Shown: one piece after another, positions 15,380 to 23,132 of the stretch
Layout of the letters: each line of letters starts with the position of its first letter
Position numbering within the stretch: position 1 is the first letter of the stretch
Assembly (NCBI GenBank): GCA_035504215.1
Contig: DATJSI010000087.1
Span: forward strand, 1-33,625
Length of the DNA: 33,625 bases
Direction: 5' to 3'
Origin: Mycobacteriales bacterium
GTDB lineage: Bacteria; Actinomycetota; Actinomycetes; JAFAQI01
Program-made: the position numbers and the translations under genes
The notes under the pieces: generated by a model
Told to the model about the DNA's origin: nothing
Database searches by the model: none
What the model saw: only the letters and a program-made list of their open reading frames with translations

Positions 15380-16489
15380 GTGAGCGATGTCGCGGCACAA
15401 TCTTCCCCGGTTCAGGGTCCGCTGGCCGATCGGCACGCTGCGCTCGGCGCGAAGATGGCCGAGTTCGGCGGCTGGTCGATGCCGCTGTCCTACGCGGGTG
15501 TGGTCGAGGAGCATCTGGCGACGCGTTCGGCGGTCGGTGTCTTCGACGTGAGCCACCTCGGCAAGCTGCTCGTCACGGGCCCTGATGCCGTCGGGTTCGT
15601 GAACTCGTGCTTCACGAACGACCTCGACCGGATCAGCGCGGGCCAGGCGCAGTACACGCTGTGCTGCGACGAGGAGACCGGCGGCGTCGTCGACGACCTG
15701 ATCGTGTACCGCGGCGAGGAGGACGTCTTCGTCGTACCGAACGCGGGGAACAACGAGCGGGTGGCGGGGATGCTGCGCGAGGCCGCGCCGGCGGGCATCG
15801 AGGTCGCCGACCGGCACCGGGCGATCGCGACGATCGCGGTGCAGGGCCCGCGGTCGGCCGAGGTGCTCGACACCGTCGGGCTGCCGAGCGGCATGGACTA
15901 CATGGCCTTCGAGCGGGTCGAGTGGCGCGGGCTGCCGGTGACCGTGTGCCGGACCGGCTACACGGGGGAGCACGGCTACGAGCTGCTGCCGCCGGCCGAG
16001 TCGGCCGGTGTCCTGTGGGACGCGGTGCTCGATGCTGCTCGCCCGATGGGCGGGATGCCGTGCGGGCTCGGCGCGCGCGACACCCTACGGACCGAGATGG
16101 GCTACCCGCTGCACGGGTCGGACCTCACGATCGCGGTCACGCCGGTCGAGGCCCGGCTCGGCTGGGCGGTCGGCTGGGACAAGCCGGCGTTCTGGGGGCG
16201 CGAGGTGCTGGCACGCGAGCGCGAGGTCGGTGCTCCCCGGCTGCTCTGGGGGCTGAAGAGCGAGGACCGCGGCATCCCGCGCCCGCACATGGCGGTGCGC
16301 TCGGCGGACGACGTCGACCTCGGCGAAGTCACGAGCGGGACGTTCTCGCCCACCCTGAAGGTGGGTATCGGGCTGGCCCTGCTCGCGCGATCCGTGAGCG
16401 ACGGCGACGAGGTGCGGGTCGACGTACGCGGCAAGCCGTCCGCGATGCGCGTGGTCAAGCCGCCGTTCGTCACGCCGTCGGTGCGCTAG
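15380..16489 (+). CDS. gcvT: Glycine cleavage system T protein (aminomethyltransferase)
   Basis: The tetrahydrofolate-dependent T protein, which takes the aminomethyl group from the lipoyl arm of H protein, forming 5,10-methylene-THF and ammonia. At 369 residues the length fits. Signatures include HAALGAKMAEFGGWSMPL, the FDVSHLGK motif, the folate-site region NAGNNER, RTGYTGEHGYELL, and GARDTLRTEMGYPLHG. The adjacent protein region WGLKSEDRGIPR and SGTFSPTLKVGIGLAL completes the C-terminal barrel. GTG 15380 is set by the TAGCGT box 8 nt upstream. The H protein is not in the window, but the enzymes that make its lipoyl group are. The TAG stop overlaps the next gene's GTG by one base. Confidence 0.96.
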   Translation: MSDVAAQSSPVQGPLADRHAALGAKMAEFGGWSMPLSYAGVVEEHLATRSAVGVFDVSHLGKLLVTGPDAVGFVNSCFTNDLDRISAGQAQYTLCCDEETGGVVDDLIVYRGEEDVFVVPNAGNNERVAGMLREAAPAGIEVADRHRAIATIAVQGPRSAEVLDTVGLPSGMDYMAFERVEWRGLPVTVCRTGYTGEHGYELLPPAESAGVLWDAVLDAARPMGGMPCGLGARDTLRTEMGYPLHGSDLTIAVTPVEARLGWAVGWDKPAFWGREVLAREREVGAPRLLWGLKSEDRGIPRPHMAVRSADDVDLGEVTSGTFSPTLKVGIGLALLARSVSDGDEVRVDVRGKPSAMRVVKPPFVTPSVR

Positions 16490-17046
16490 TGCCGATGCCT
16501 GCGCCGCGGCGGTACGACCGCATCCTCCTGATCGGGATGATGGGCGCGGGGAAGACCACGATCGGGCGCGCGCTGTCGAACCTGCTCGGGTGGCCGTACT
16601 TCGACAACGACGAGCTGCTGGCGCGCGCGGTGGGCAAGGACACCCGACGCGTGCAGGAGGAGGACGGCGTCTACGCCCTGCGCCGCGCCGAGTCGGCGGC
16701 GCTCGACGTCGCGCTGAACGAGGGCGGCCCGCTGATCGCCGGCGTGGCGGGAGGTGTCGTCACCGACCCGCTCGACCTGCAGCGGCTCACGACCGGCGGG
16801 TTCGTCGTGTGGCTACGGGCCGACGTCACGGTCCTCGCGAAGCGGGTGGCCGGCACCGACCGGCCGTGGCTCGGCTCCACGCCGGCGGTCGCGATGGCGC
16901 ATCTGTACGCCGGGCGCGAGGCGCTCTACACGTCGGCGTCGACCTTCGTCGTCGACGAGGCGGACAACCCGCCCGAGCAGATCGCGCTGGAGATCGTGCA
17001 GGCGATGCAGGCAGCCGGCGTACCCAGCCCGCCGATGACCCGCTGA
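16489..17046 (+). CDS. Shikimate-kinase-family P-loop kinase
   Basis: A 185-residue P-loop kinase. The Walker A motif is GMMGAGKTT (16-24), the FDNDELL motif (Asp39, Asp41) matches the DxD site that binds metal and shikimate, ALRRAE carries the substrate-binding arginine, AGGVV stands at the GGG substrate loop, and RPWL (125-128) matches the lid motif RPLL of shikimate kinases. It could phosphorylate shikimate, but no other aro gene is nearby. True aroK normally sits with aroB, so a related small-molecule kinase such as a gluconate-kinase-like enzyme is possible. Translation is probably coupled to gcvT (TAGTG overlap); ATG 16495 is an alternative start. It is followed by a strong hairpin element at 17087. 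Confidence 0.8.
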   Translation: MPMPAPRRYDRILLIGMMGAGKTTIGRALSNLLGWPYFDNDELLARAVGKDTRRVQEEDGVYALRRAESAALDVALNEGGPLIAGVAGGVVTDPLDLQRLTTGGFVVWLRADVTVLAKRVAGTDRPWLGSTPAVAMAHLYAGREALYTSASTFVVDEADNPPEQIALEIVQAMQAAGVPSPPMTR

Positions 17047-17086
17047 TCCGTCGCGCTTGCCGCAGCGGCCGCCGCCCACACCCGCG

Positions 17087-17145
17087 GTGATCTTGACGTT
17101 GGTGGCGCACAAACGCGATTTGTGCGCCTCCAACGTCAAGATCAC
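17087..17145. repeat. Perfect-hairpin repeat element, copy 1 (59 bp)
   Basis: Two 27-nt arms (17087-17113 and 17119-17145) are complementary except for one T:T mismatch, around the loop CGCGA. The outer 16 nt, GTGATCTTGACGTTGG, are identical to those of the element at 20681-20740. The inner stem GCGCACAAA/TTTGTGCGC differs from that copy by paired changes. It lies between convergent genes and is a good bidirectional terminator candidate. Confidence 0.9.
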
Positions 17146-17159
17146 GGAGCAGGTTGGGG

Positions 17160-18224
17160 TTAGTTCAGGAGCACCTTGGGTGTGGCGGTCGCGCTGGTCA
17201 GCGTGAGCAGCTCGCGCTCGTCCTTGGTGGTCACGATGATCTTGCCGAGCGCGACGGTCATGTCGTAGCGCTCGTAAGTACGGGTCGAGAAGGTCACGTG
17301 TCCTGTCTTCGACAACTCACCGAGCCGGCCCTCGTCACATCCGTCCCGGGGCAACCACACCGCGTTCGACTTGTAGACGTACGGGATGTCCTCGCAGGTT
17401 CTCGTCGTCACCGGCTTCGCGCCAGACAGCGGCAGCAAGGTCATCTTGTCGCTGTCGAGATTGCATGCCGCGTATGTGGACGAGAGCCCGTTGCACTCCT
17501 CACCGGGGCTGGTCTTCGGGATCAGCGTTACCGGTCGATCGGGATGCGCGTACGGCGTGTAGATCGCCGCGCCGTCGCCGAAGTCGTCGGGATCCTCGGC
17601 GATCGCCAGATAACCGTCCGGGCCGGGGAGTACTCCGAACGGCACGCCGTTGGGGAACGGCTCGCCGAGTTCGGTTCGGGTGCCGTCGAAGGACACGGCG
17701 ACCAGATGACCGACGCCGCCGTCGGACCGCTCGTACATCCAGCCGCCGGGAGTTGCGCCGGCGAAGTCCTCTCTCGTGACCAGATGCCCATGGGCGCCGG
17801 TCGAAAGGTTCCACCAGCGCAGCAGGTCGCCGGTCGCGGTCGGGTCGCCGTTGTCGAGCGGCGGCGGATTGACGACGACGACGGTCGACCCGGCGAGCGA
17901 GATCGAGGCATCCGTGCCGAGCTCGCCGAGCTGCTCCCGTTTACCGCTCGCGGTGAGTGCGCGGAGGACCGATGAGGAATACCTCGTGTATCTCGTCTGC
18001 AGCTTCGCGCTGGTCAGCTTCTCGTAGAGCAGCACCTTCGCCGAGCCCTCGAGCGGCACGTACCTCGTGTGCGCTCGCGGCGTGGAGGTAGAGGTCGTGG
18101 CTGCGGCCGCCGGGAAAGGTCCGGTCGCCATCGCGGCGGGCAAGGCCAGCATCGCTGCCGAAGCGAGCAGGGCGACAGCCCGTGCCGCGGACCATGTCAG
18201 CGGGAAGTGACGAGGACGAGCCAT
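17160..18224 (-). CDS. Secreted protein, short paralogue of its divergent neighbour
   Basis: A 354-residue exported protein of unknown function. A basic N-terminus (MARPRHFPLTW) and a hydrophobic segment (about 17-43, ending FPAAAA) make a Sec-type signal peptide. The mature part has beta-rich stretches such as LLRWWNLSTG (134-143), GGWMYERSDGG, GPDGYLAI, and a Cys pair CNGLSSTYAAC (244-254), followed by LLPLSG and a third Cys. The same features occur in the same order and spacing in the N-terminal third of the protein encoded divergently at 18334. This suggests a beta-propeller-type extracellular domain. ATG 18224 is chosen because GGGAGGG lies just upstream; GTG 18245 would add 7 residues. 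The gene ends 15 bp from hairpin copy 1. Confidence 0.8.
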   Translation of the reverse strand: MARPRHFPLTWSAARAVALLASAAMLALPAAMATGPFPAAAATTSTSTPRAHTRYVPLEGSAKVLLYEKLTSAKLQTRYTRYSSSVLRALTASGKREQLGELGTDASISLAGSTVVVVNPPPLDNGDPTATGDLLRWWNLSTGAHGHLVTREDFAGATPGGWMYERSDGGVGHLVAVSFDGTRTELGEPFPNGVPFGVLPGPDGYLAIAEDPDDFGDGAAIYTPYAHPDRPVTLIPKTSPGEECNGLSSTYAACNLDSDKMTLLPLSGAKPVTTRTCEDIPYVYKSNAVWLPRDGCDEGRLGELSKTGHVTFSTRTYERYDMTVALGKIIVTTKDERELLTLTSATATPKVLLN

Positions 18225-18333
18225 GTCCCTCCCACGTCCGGCCACCCTGCAAGGTTGACACCGAAGCCGAGCGGACGGAAGGTCGTCTTGTTGCGGCCGT
18301 CAACGAAGCGGCGGCCTGGCACGTTGGGCAGGC

Positions 18334-20649
18334 ATGAAGCTCCGCACCACCATGTGGGCCGCTGCCGTGATCGGGGTTGCCTCGGCGGCAATCGGCCTCG
18401 CGCCATCGGCAGCGCTGGCCGACACACCCGCAGGGACCGCGATCAGCCCGGTCTCGACCCCGAGCGGGATCTCGCAGTTCCTCACCCCGCTCGCCGGCGA
18501 GCCGGGCCGCGTGATCTACGCGCAGACCCAGGTGCTCGGCAACGAGGTGCTGGGGAGCACCGAGCTCGAGGAGTACGACGGCTCCGGCCCGACGGTCGAT
18601 CTCGGTCCCGGTTCAGTCGAGTACGCCGGGTACGGTGCGTCCTACTCGCTGGTCGGCCCGATCCTGAGCACTGGCCAGGAGGACTACCCCAGCACCGCCG
18701 TCCAGTGGTGGAACCTCGACGCGGACACGAGCGGCAGCGCGACCGTTCCGGGCAACTACCTCGGCTCGTCGTCGGACGGTTGGTACTACTACGCCGGCGG
18801 CCTGGTGTACGACGAGACGACGGCGGGCGTTTCCACTCTGGTCGGCCAGCCGTTCTCCTCGCTGAGCGCGGTCCTGTACACCGCCGACGTCGGACCGGAT
18901 GGCATCGTGCTGGGCGACGGTGCCGGCGATCTCGTCTACATGACGGACGCCGGCGCGGTGACCACATTGCAGTCGCAGTGGAGCACCTACGCGCCGAAGG
19001 ACCCCGCCAACGGTGTCTCGTGCAACGGCACCAACGGGACCTACACCGTGTGCACGGTCAGCCTCGATGGTGGCGACAGCGACAACACCGGAATCGTCGC
19101 TCAGCTGATCCCGTTGGACGGCTCGGCACCGCGCAAGGTCTCCGACGTCTGCATGGGCCAGGGCGCCTACCGACCGTCCGTGGCACTGACTGCGACGAAC
19201 CTCGTCTGTGCGGACGTGGTGGTGAACAGCGAGCCGGTCGGTGGCGGCGCGACGTCGGTCTCGACGTACGAGGTGGGCGCGGGCATCGGCTATGAAGCGG
19301 CCCAAACCGTGGCGGCTTTCGGCAAGGCAGTCGTCGCCGATCCGTCGGACGACGCCCTGGAGACGGTGACCGATGCCGCCAGCAAGCCGACTACGTTGCT
19401 CACCGCCCCCAAGTCGGACGTGACCGTCGGCAGAATCGCCCTCACCTCCGGCGCAATCAGCTGGACGAGCGACCAGGTGCCGTCGGGGAGCAGCTCGAGC
19501 AGCTCCTCGGTCCGCACGCGGAACCTGTCACAAACATCAGGCTCGCTCACCGTAGGTTCGGCTTCCGTCACCTCGCCCCGATCTGCCTGGGACGGCATTG
19601 CGCGCTCCGGGCGGACGATCGCTGACGAGGTTCCTTCGGTGCACGACGGCCTCACGACGTACGCACTGCGGGTGACCACGCCGCACCGTACGACGACGGT
19701 GAACCACGTCGTGCACGACGCAACCCTCGTGTCCGGCAACGAGGTGCTGTACCAGAACGCCGAGTCGGCTCGCTCTCCCAAGCGGCACTACTTCCTGTTG
19801 AACGCAGTGACCGGCAAGTCGAGAGAGCTTCCACAGCTGGACGCGGTCGCGCAACAGACCTCGCAAGGCGCCGGTCACCCGGGCCTGCTCTGGGGCGACA
19901 AGGTTGTCTACCGCACGGCGAAGGGCGCGATCCACCTGCTCGACACGAAGACCGGCAAGGTCACGGTGGTTGCCAAGCCGGGTGACAACGAGGATCCGCA
20001 GATCTACGGCTCCTACGTTGCGTGGACCGCGGGTTCCGAGACGGGCACGGGCCACGGCGAGTTTCGCAATGTCGCGACCATGGCCAAGCCGATCGCGCTG
20101 CCGACCGGGACCCTCGTGCAGCAGCTGACCAACAGCGGCATCGTCACCAGTCACGCGAGCGACCCGATCGGCGGGTACTACGAAGACGAGCTCGTGCCGA
20201 CGAAGTACTACCTGCGCGGATACGGATCGACGAACGACGAGACCGAGATCCTCGACGTACCGCACGCGCCGGTGCCGGCCGAGGTGAGCGACTCTGTGAT
20301 CGCATGGATTGACGGCTCGTACGTTGCTCGTGCCGCAGCCATCTCACCGAAGGTGCTGCCGACGCCGCGCTATCTCGGTACGCCGTACGCGCCGGCCTCC
20401 ATCACTCGGCACCGGACCTGGAAGACCAACCTGCCGTTCTCCGCAGTGCTCAAGACCTGCTCGGTCGCGATCGCGCACGAGGGCCACGTCATGGCGACGC
20501 TGTCGTGCGAGGCCGGCCCGATGCGGTACGGCGATGCCGTTGTCGCGTGGTCCGGCAAGCATGCGACTGGCAAGTACGTCTGGACCGCCCGCGTGACCGG
20601 CGCGAGCGGAACGACGACGAAGGCGACCGGCGCGATCACGGTGACGTGA
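18334..20649 (+). CDS. Large secreted beta-propeller-like protein
   Basis: A 771-residue exported protein. The N-terminus has a clear signal peptide (MKLRTTMWAAAVIGVASAAI, cleavage near ALA-DT). The mature chain is rich in short beta repeats with alternating Gly/Asp turns (VQWWNLDAD, DGWYYYAGGLVYD, GPDGIVLGDGAGDLVYMTD, LLWGDKVVYRTAKGAIHLLD, QIYGSYVAWTAG), typical of TolB- or WD40-like propellers. A Ser-rich stretch (about 395-405) separates the two halves. The C-terminal about 90 residues (CSVAIAHEGHVMATLSCE through YVWTARVTGASGTTTKATG) resemble an Ig-like/fibronectin-like adhesion domain. The N-terminal third parallels the divergent 17160 protein. No function is assigned; a cell-surface or binding role is likely. 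It is followed by hairpin copy 2. Confidence 0.8.
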   Translation: MKLRTTMWAAAVIGVASAAIGLAPSAALADTPAGTAISPVSTPSGISQFLTPLAGEPGRVIYAQTQVLGNEVLGSTELEEYDGSGPTVDLGPGSVEYAGYGASYSLVGPILSTGQEDYPSTAVQWWNLDADTSGSATVPGNYLGSSSDGWYYYAGGLVYDETTAGVSTLVGQPFSSLSAVLYTADVGPDGIVLGDGAGDLVYMTDAGAVTTLQSQWSTYAPKDPANGVSCNGTNGTYTVCTVSLDGGDSDNTGIVAQLIPLDGSAPRKVSDVCMGQGAYRPSVALTATNLVCADVVVNSEPVGGGATSVSTYEVGAGIGYEAAQTVAAFGKAVVADPSDDALETVTDAASKPTTLLTAPKSDVTVGRIALTSGAISWTSDQVPSGSSSSSSSVRTRNLSQTSGSLTVGSASVTSPRSAWDGIARSGRTIADEVPSVHDGLTTYALRVTTPHRTTTVNHVVHDATLVSGNEVLYQNAESARSPKRHYFLLNAVTGKSRELPQLDAVAQQTSQGAGHPGLLWGDKVVYRTAKGAIHLLDTKTGKVTVVAKPGDNEDPQIYGSYVAWTAGSETGTGHGEFRNVATMAKPIALPTGTLVQQLTNSGIVTSHASDPIGGYYEDELVPTKYYLRGYGSTNDETEILDVPHAPVPAEVSDSVIAWIDGSYVARAAAISPKVLPTPRYLGTPYAPASITRHRTWKTNLPFSAVLKTCSVAIAHEGHVMATLSCEAGPMRYGDAVVAWSGKHATGKYVWTARVTGASGTTTKATGAITVT

Positions 20650-20680
20650 CCGGCTCCCGGCCACCTCGCTCAGCTTTTCG

Positions 20681-20740
20681 GTGATCTTGACGTTGGAGGC
20701 GCATAACCCATGAGTTATGCGCCTCCAACGTCAAGATCAC
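20681..20740. repeat. Perfect-hairpin repeat element, copy 2 (60 bp)
   Basis: Two fully complementary 27-nt arms (20681-20707, 20714-20740) surround the loop CCATGA. The outer 16 nt equal those of copy 1 at 17087-17145. It lies between the convergent secreted-protein gene and the ECF S-component gene. The TGA stop of the S-component gene (20739-20737) is inside the arm, so the element supplies the end of that gene. Confidence 0.9.
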
Positions 20741-21570
20741 GAACGGCTTGGGGTGTCGAAGGCGACCGGGGCGTCGAAGGCGGCGCGGCGGGCGACCCGT
20801 CGCAGCGCGGCGAGCACCGGGCCGCCGAGGGCGAGCACGAGTACGGCGTTACCCACGGCACGCGGGATGTCGAAGCCGAGCGAGCTGGTGAGGTCGAACC
20901 GGATCCAGCGGATCAGGTTGTCGCCGATCGGTGCACCCGGCTCGAACGCGACCTGGCTCGGCAGGTAGCGCGCGAACGGCCAGAACGACAGGTTGAGCAC
21001 CAGCCCGTAGAGCAGGCCCGAGACCGCGCCGTACGCCGCGAGGATCGCCAGCTCGACCCGGCCGCGCGCCGCCGGCAGGCAGCCGGCGCCGAATCCGGTC
21101 CACGCGCAGCCGAGCATCTCGAACGGCAGCCAGGGCCCGACCTGGCCGGTCAGGAGCGCCGAGGCGAGCAGGGTGATCGCTCCGAGCACGAACCCGAATG
21201 ACCGCCCGAACACCCGCCCGGCAGGGATCAGCAGGAAGAACACGAAGCTGAAGCCGGTCGCGCCGCCGGACAGCGGCCGTAACGCCGCGCCGCAGCCGGC
21301 GAGCACGCCGAGAACGGCGACCGCCTTCGCATCGATGCCGTGCTCGCTGACCTCCGCGAGCACGACCGCGAGCAGCAACGCGAGCAGCGCGATGAACAGC
21401 CACGGCGCATCGCCGGCGTGCGCGTCGGCCGAGCTCTGACCGGCGAGCCGCGAGTCGAGCAACGGCCAGCCGAAGCCCAGGAGGCCGACCACCGACGCGG
21501 CAACCAGTGCCAGTGCCGACCGCGGCCGGATTCGGACCGCAGCGACCGCCCGGGCAGGCACCGTGCTCAC
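20737..21570 (-). CDS. ECF transporter S component (predicted cobalamin)
   Basis: A 277-residue membrane protein, the last gene of the operon. About six hydrophobic helices are visible (LALVAASVVGLLGFGW, PWLFIALLALLLAVVLAEV, AVAVLGVLAGCGAAL, FSFVFFLLIPAGRVF, LGAITLLASALLTG, LILAAYGAVSGLLYGLVL-type, AVGNAVLVLALGGPVLAAL), with the C-terminal AVGNAVLV helix followed by a basic tail. S components bind the vitamin and sit on the EcfT/EcfA module. The substrate is inferred as cobalamin from the riboswitch and the two extracellular proteins of the operon, not from the S sequence itself. GTG 21570 overlaps the EcfA stop (GTGA), so translation is coupled. Its stop codon lies in the hairpin repeat, and the last few residues may have been altered by that insertion. 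Confidence 0.88.
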   Translation of the reverse strand: MSTVPARAVAAVRIRPRSALALVAASVVGLLGFGWPLLDSRLAGQSSADAHAGDAPWLFIALLALLLAVVLAEVSEHGIDAKAVAVLGVLAGCGAALRPLSGGATGFSFVFFLLIPAGRVFGRSFGFVLGAITLLASALLTGQVGPWLPFEMLGCAWTGFGAGCLPAARGRVELAILAAYGAVSGLLYGLVLNLSFWPFARYLPSQVAFEPGAPIGDNLIRWIRFDLTSSLGFDIPRAVGNAVLVLALGGPVLAALRRVARRAAFDAPVAFDTPSRS

Positions 21571-23132
21571 TGCGCGGCCGCCATCGCGAGCTGGACGTCG
21601 CCGATGGTGAGCAGTGGCAACGGCGCGAGCACCTTGGACACCTGCGGCGCGAACACCGGTGACGCCACCGCCACCTCGCGGGCGGGTCCGTCGCTCACGA
21701 TCTCGCCGTCCGCGAGCACGACCATCCGGTCGGCGACTTCGGCGACCAGCTCGACATCGTGCGTCGCCACGACGACCGCGTGCCCGCTGCCCGCGAGCCG
21801 TCGCAGGATCGCGATCAGCCGGCGCTTGGTTGCGTAGTCCAGCCCGCGGGTGGGCTCGTCGAGCGCCAGGACCGCGGGTTCGGCAGCGAGTACGACGGCG
21901 AGGACCAGCGCGAGGCGCTGCCCCTCGGACAGGTCGCGCGGGTGCTGCCCGCCCTCGACGCCGGGGGCGAGGTCGTCGAGTAGGGCACGCGTTGTGCCCG
22001 CGCTGCTGCCCGCGTCCCGGTCGGCGTCCGCGCACTCGGCATCGACGCTCTGGGCCCACAGCAGATCGGCCGGCTCCTGCGGGACGAGTCCGACCCGTCC
22101 GCTGACCGTGACCGATCCCGCCGCCGGCCGGCGGATGCCAGCCATCGTCGCGAGCAGCGTGGACTTGCCCGCGCCGTTGCGGCCCATCACCGCGAGCACC
22201 TCGCCCGGGTGCAGGTCCAGGTCGATCGCGCGGAGCACGGGAACGCCGTCGTACGACGTGACCAGCCCGTGGGCGCGCGCCACCGGCTCGGTCGCGGTGC
22301 GGGAGAGGGGAGCGCCGACGTGCCGCTCGAGGGTTTCGCGTAGGGGGGCAGCGGCGCGCCGCGCGTCGCGGATGGACAGCGGCAGCGGCGACCAGCCGAC
22401 CAGCCGGCCGAGGTCGACGATCGGTGGCGCCACCGGGCTGTCGCGAAGGATGTCGGCGGGCGGCCCGGTGCGGATGCCTTCCGGGCCGAGCAGGGCGATC
22501 CGGTCGGCGTACTGCACCACACGCTCGAGCCGGTGCTCGCAGATCAGCACCGTCATCCCGAGGTCGTGAACCAGCCGGGTCATCGCGGCGAGCACGTCCT
22601 CCGCGGCGGCGGGGTCGAGGGCCGAGGTCGGCTCGTCGAGGACCAGCACGGCGGGATGTACGGCGAGCACCGACCCGATCGCCACCCGCTGCTGCTCGCC
22701 GGCCGACAGTGACAGCAACGTGCGGTCCCGCAGCTCGAACAGGCCGAGCAGGTCCAGCGTCTCCTCCACGCGCCGCCGCATCACCGCGGGGTCGATGCCG
22801 AGCGACTCCATGCCGTATGCCAGCTCGTCCTCGACGACATCGGTGACGAACCCGGCGAGCGGATCCTGCCCGACGTACCCGACCACGTCGGCCAGCTCGC
22901 GCGGAGGTGACGTCCGGGTGTCCCGACCCGCGACCAGCACTCGGCCGGCCAGCCGACCGCCGGTGAAGTGCGGCACCAGGCCGTTGACGCACTTGAGCAG
23001 CGTCGACTTGCCGGCGCCGGTCGGGCCGATCACGAGGACCAGCTCGCCCTCGGTCACGTCGAAGGAGATGTGCTCGAGCGCGGGCCAGGCGGCGTCGGGA
23101 TAGGTGACGGTGACGTCCTCGAAGCTGATCAT
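21567..23132 (-). CDS. ECF transporter ATPase with two fused ABC domains
   Basis: A 521-residue EcfA-type ATPase with both nucleotide-binding domains in one chain, equivalent to EcfA and EcfA' of split systems. Domain 1: Walker A GPTGAGKST, Q-loop VGQDPLAGF, signature LSAGEQQR, Walker B VLVLDEPTSALD, switch His in ICEHR. Domain 2: Walker A GRNGAGKST, Q-loop VPQEPADLL, signature LSEGQRLA (degenerate), Walker B VLALDEPTRGLD, switch His in ATHDVE. It powers vitamin uptake with EcfT. ATG 23132 overlaps the EcfT stop (ATGA) and the stop overlaps the S-component GTG, showing a tightly coupled operon. Upstream codons in the same frame run through ecfT and are not part of this protein. Confidence 0.96.
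   Translation of the reverse strand: MISFEDVTVTYPDAAWPALEHISFDVTEGELVLVIGPTGAGKSTLLKCVNGLVPHFTGGRLAGRVLVAGRDTRTSPPRELADVVGYVGQDPLAGFVTDVVEDELAYGMESLGIDPAVMRRRVEETLDLLGLFELRDRTLLSLSAGEQQRVAIGSVLAVHPAVLVLDEPTSALDPAAAEDVLAAMTRLVHDLGMTVLICEHRLERVVQYADRIALLGPEGIRTGPPADILRDSPVAPPIVDLGRLVGWSPLPLSIRDARRAAAPLRETLERHVGAPLSRTATEPVARAHGLVTSYDGVPVLRAIDLDLHPGEVLAVMGRNGAGKSTLLATMAGIRRPAAGSVTVSGRVGLVPQEPADLLWAQSVDAECADADRDAGSSAGTTRALLDDLAPGVEGGQHPRDLSEGQRLALVLAVVLAAEPAVLALDEPTRGLDYATKRRLIAILRRLAGSGHAVVVATHDVELVAEVADRMVVLADGEIVSDGPAREVAVASPVFAPQVSKVLAPLPLLTIGDVQLAMAAAQ

Noticed and set aside
16489-17046. Assignment as aroK
   Set aside because: Motifs fit shikimate kinase well, but there is no aro neighbourhood, so I kept the family name without a gene symbol.
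18254-18259. TTGACA as -35 of the large secreted-protein gene
   Set aside because: The hexamer is perfect, but at 17 bp spacing the -10 position reads GAAGGT, which is not convincing; left unassigned.
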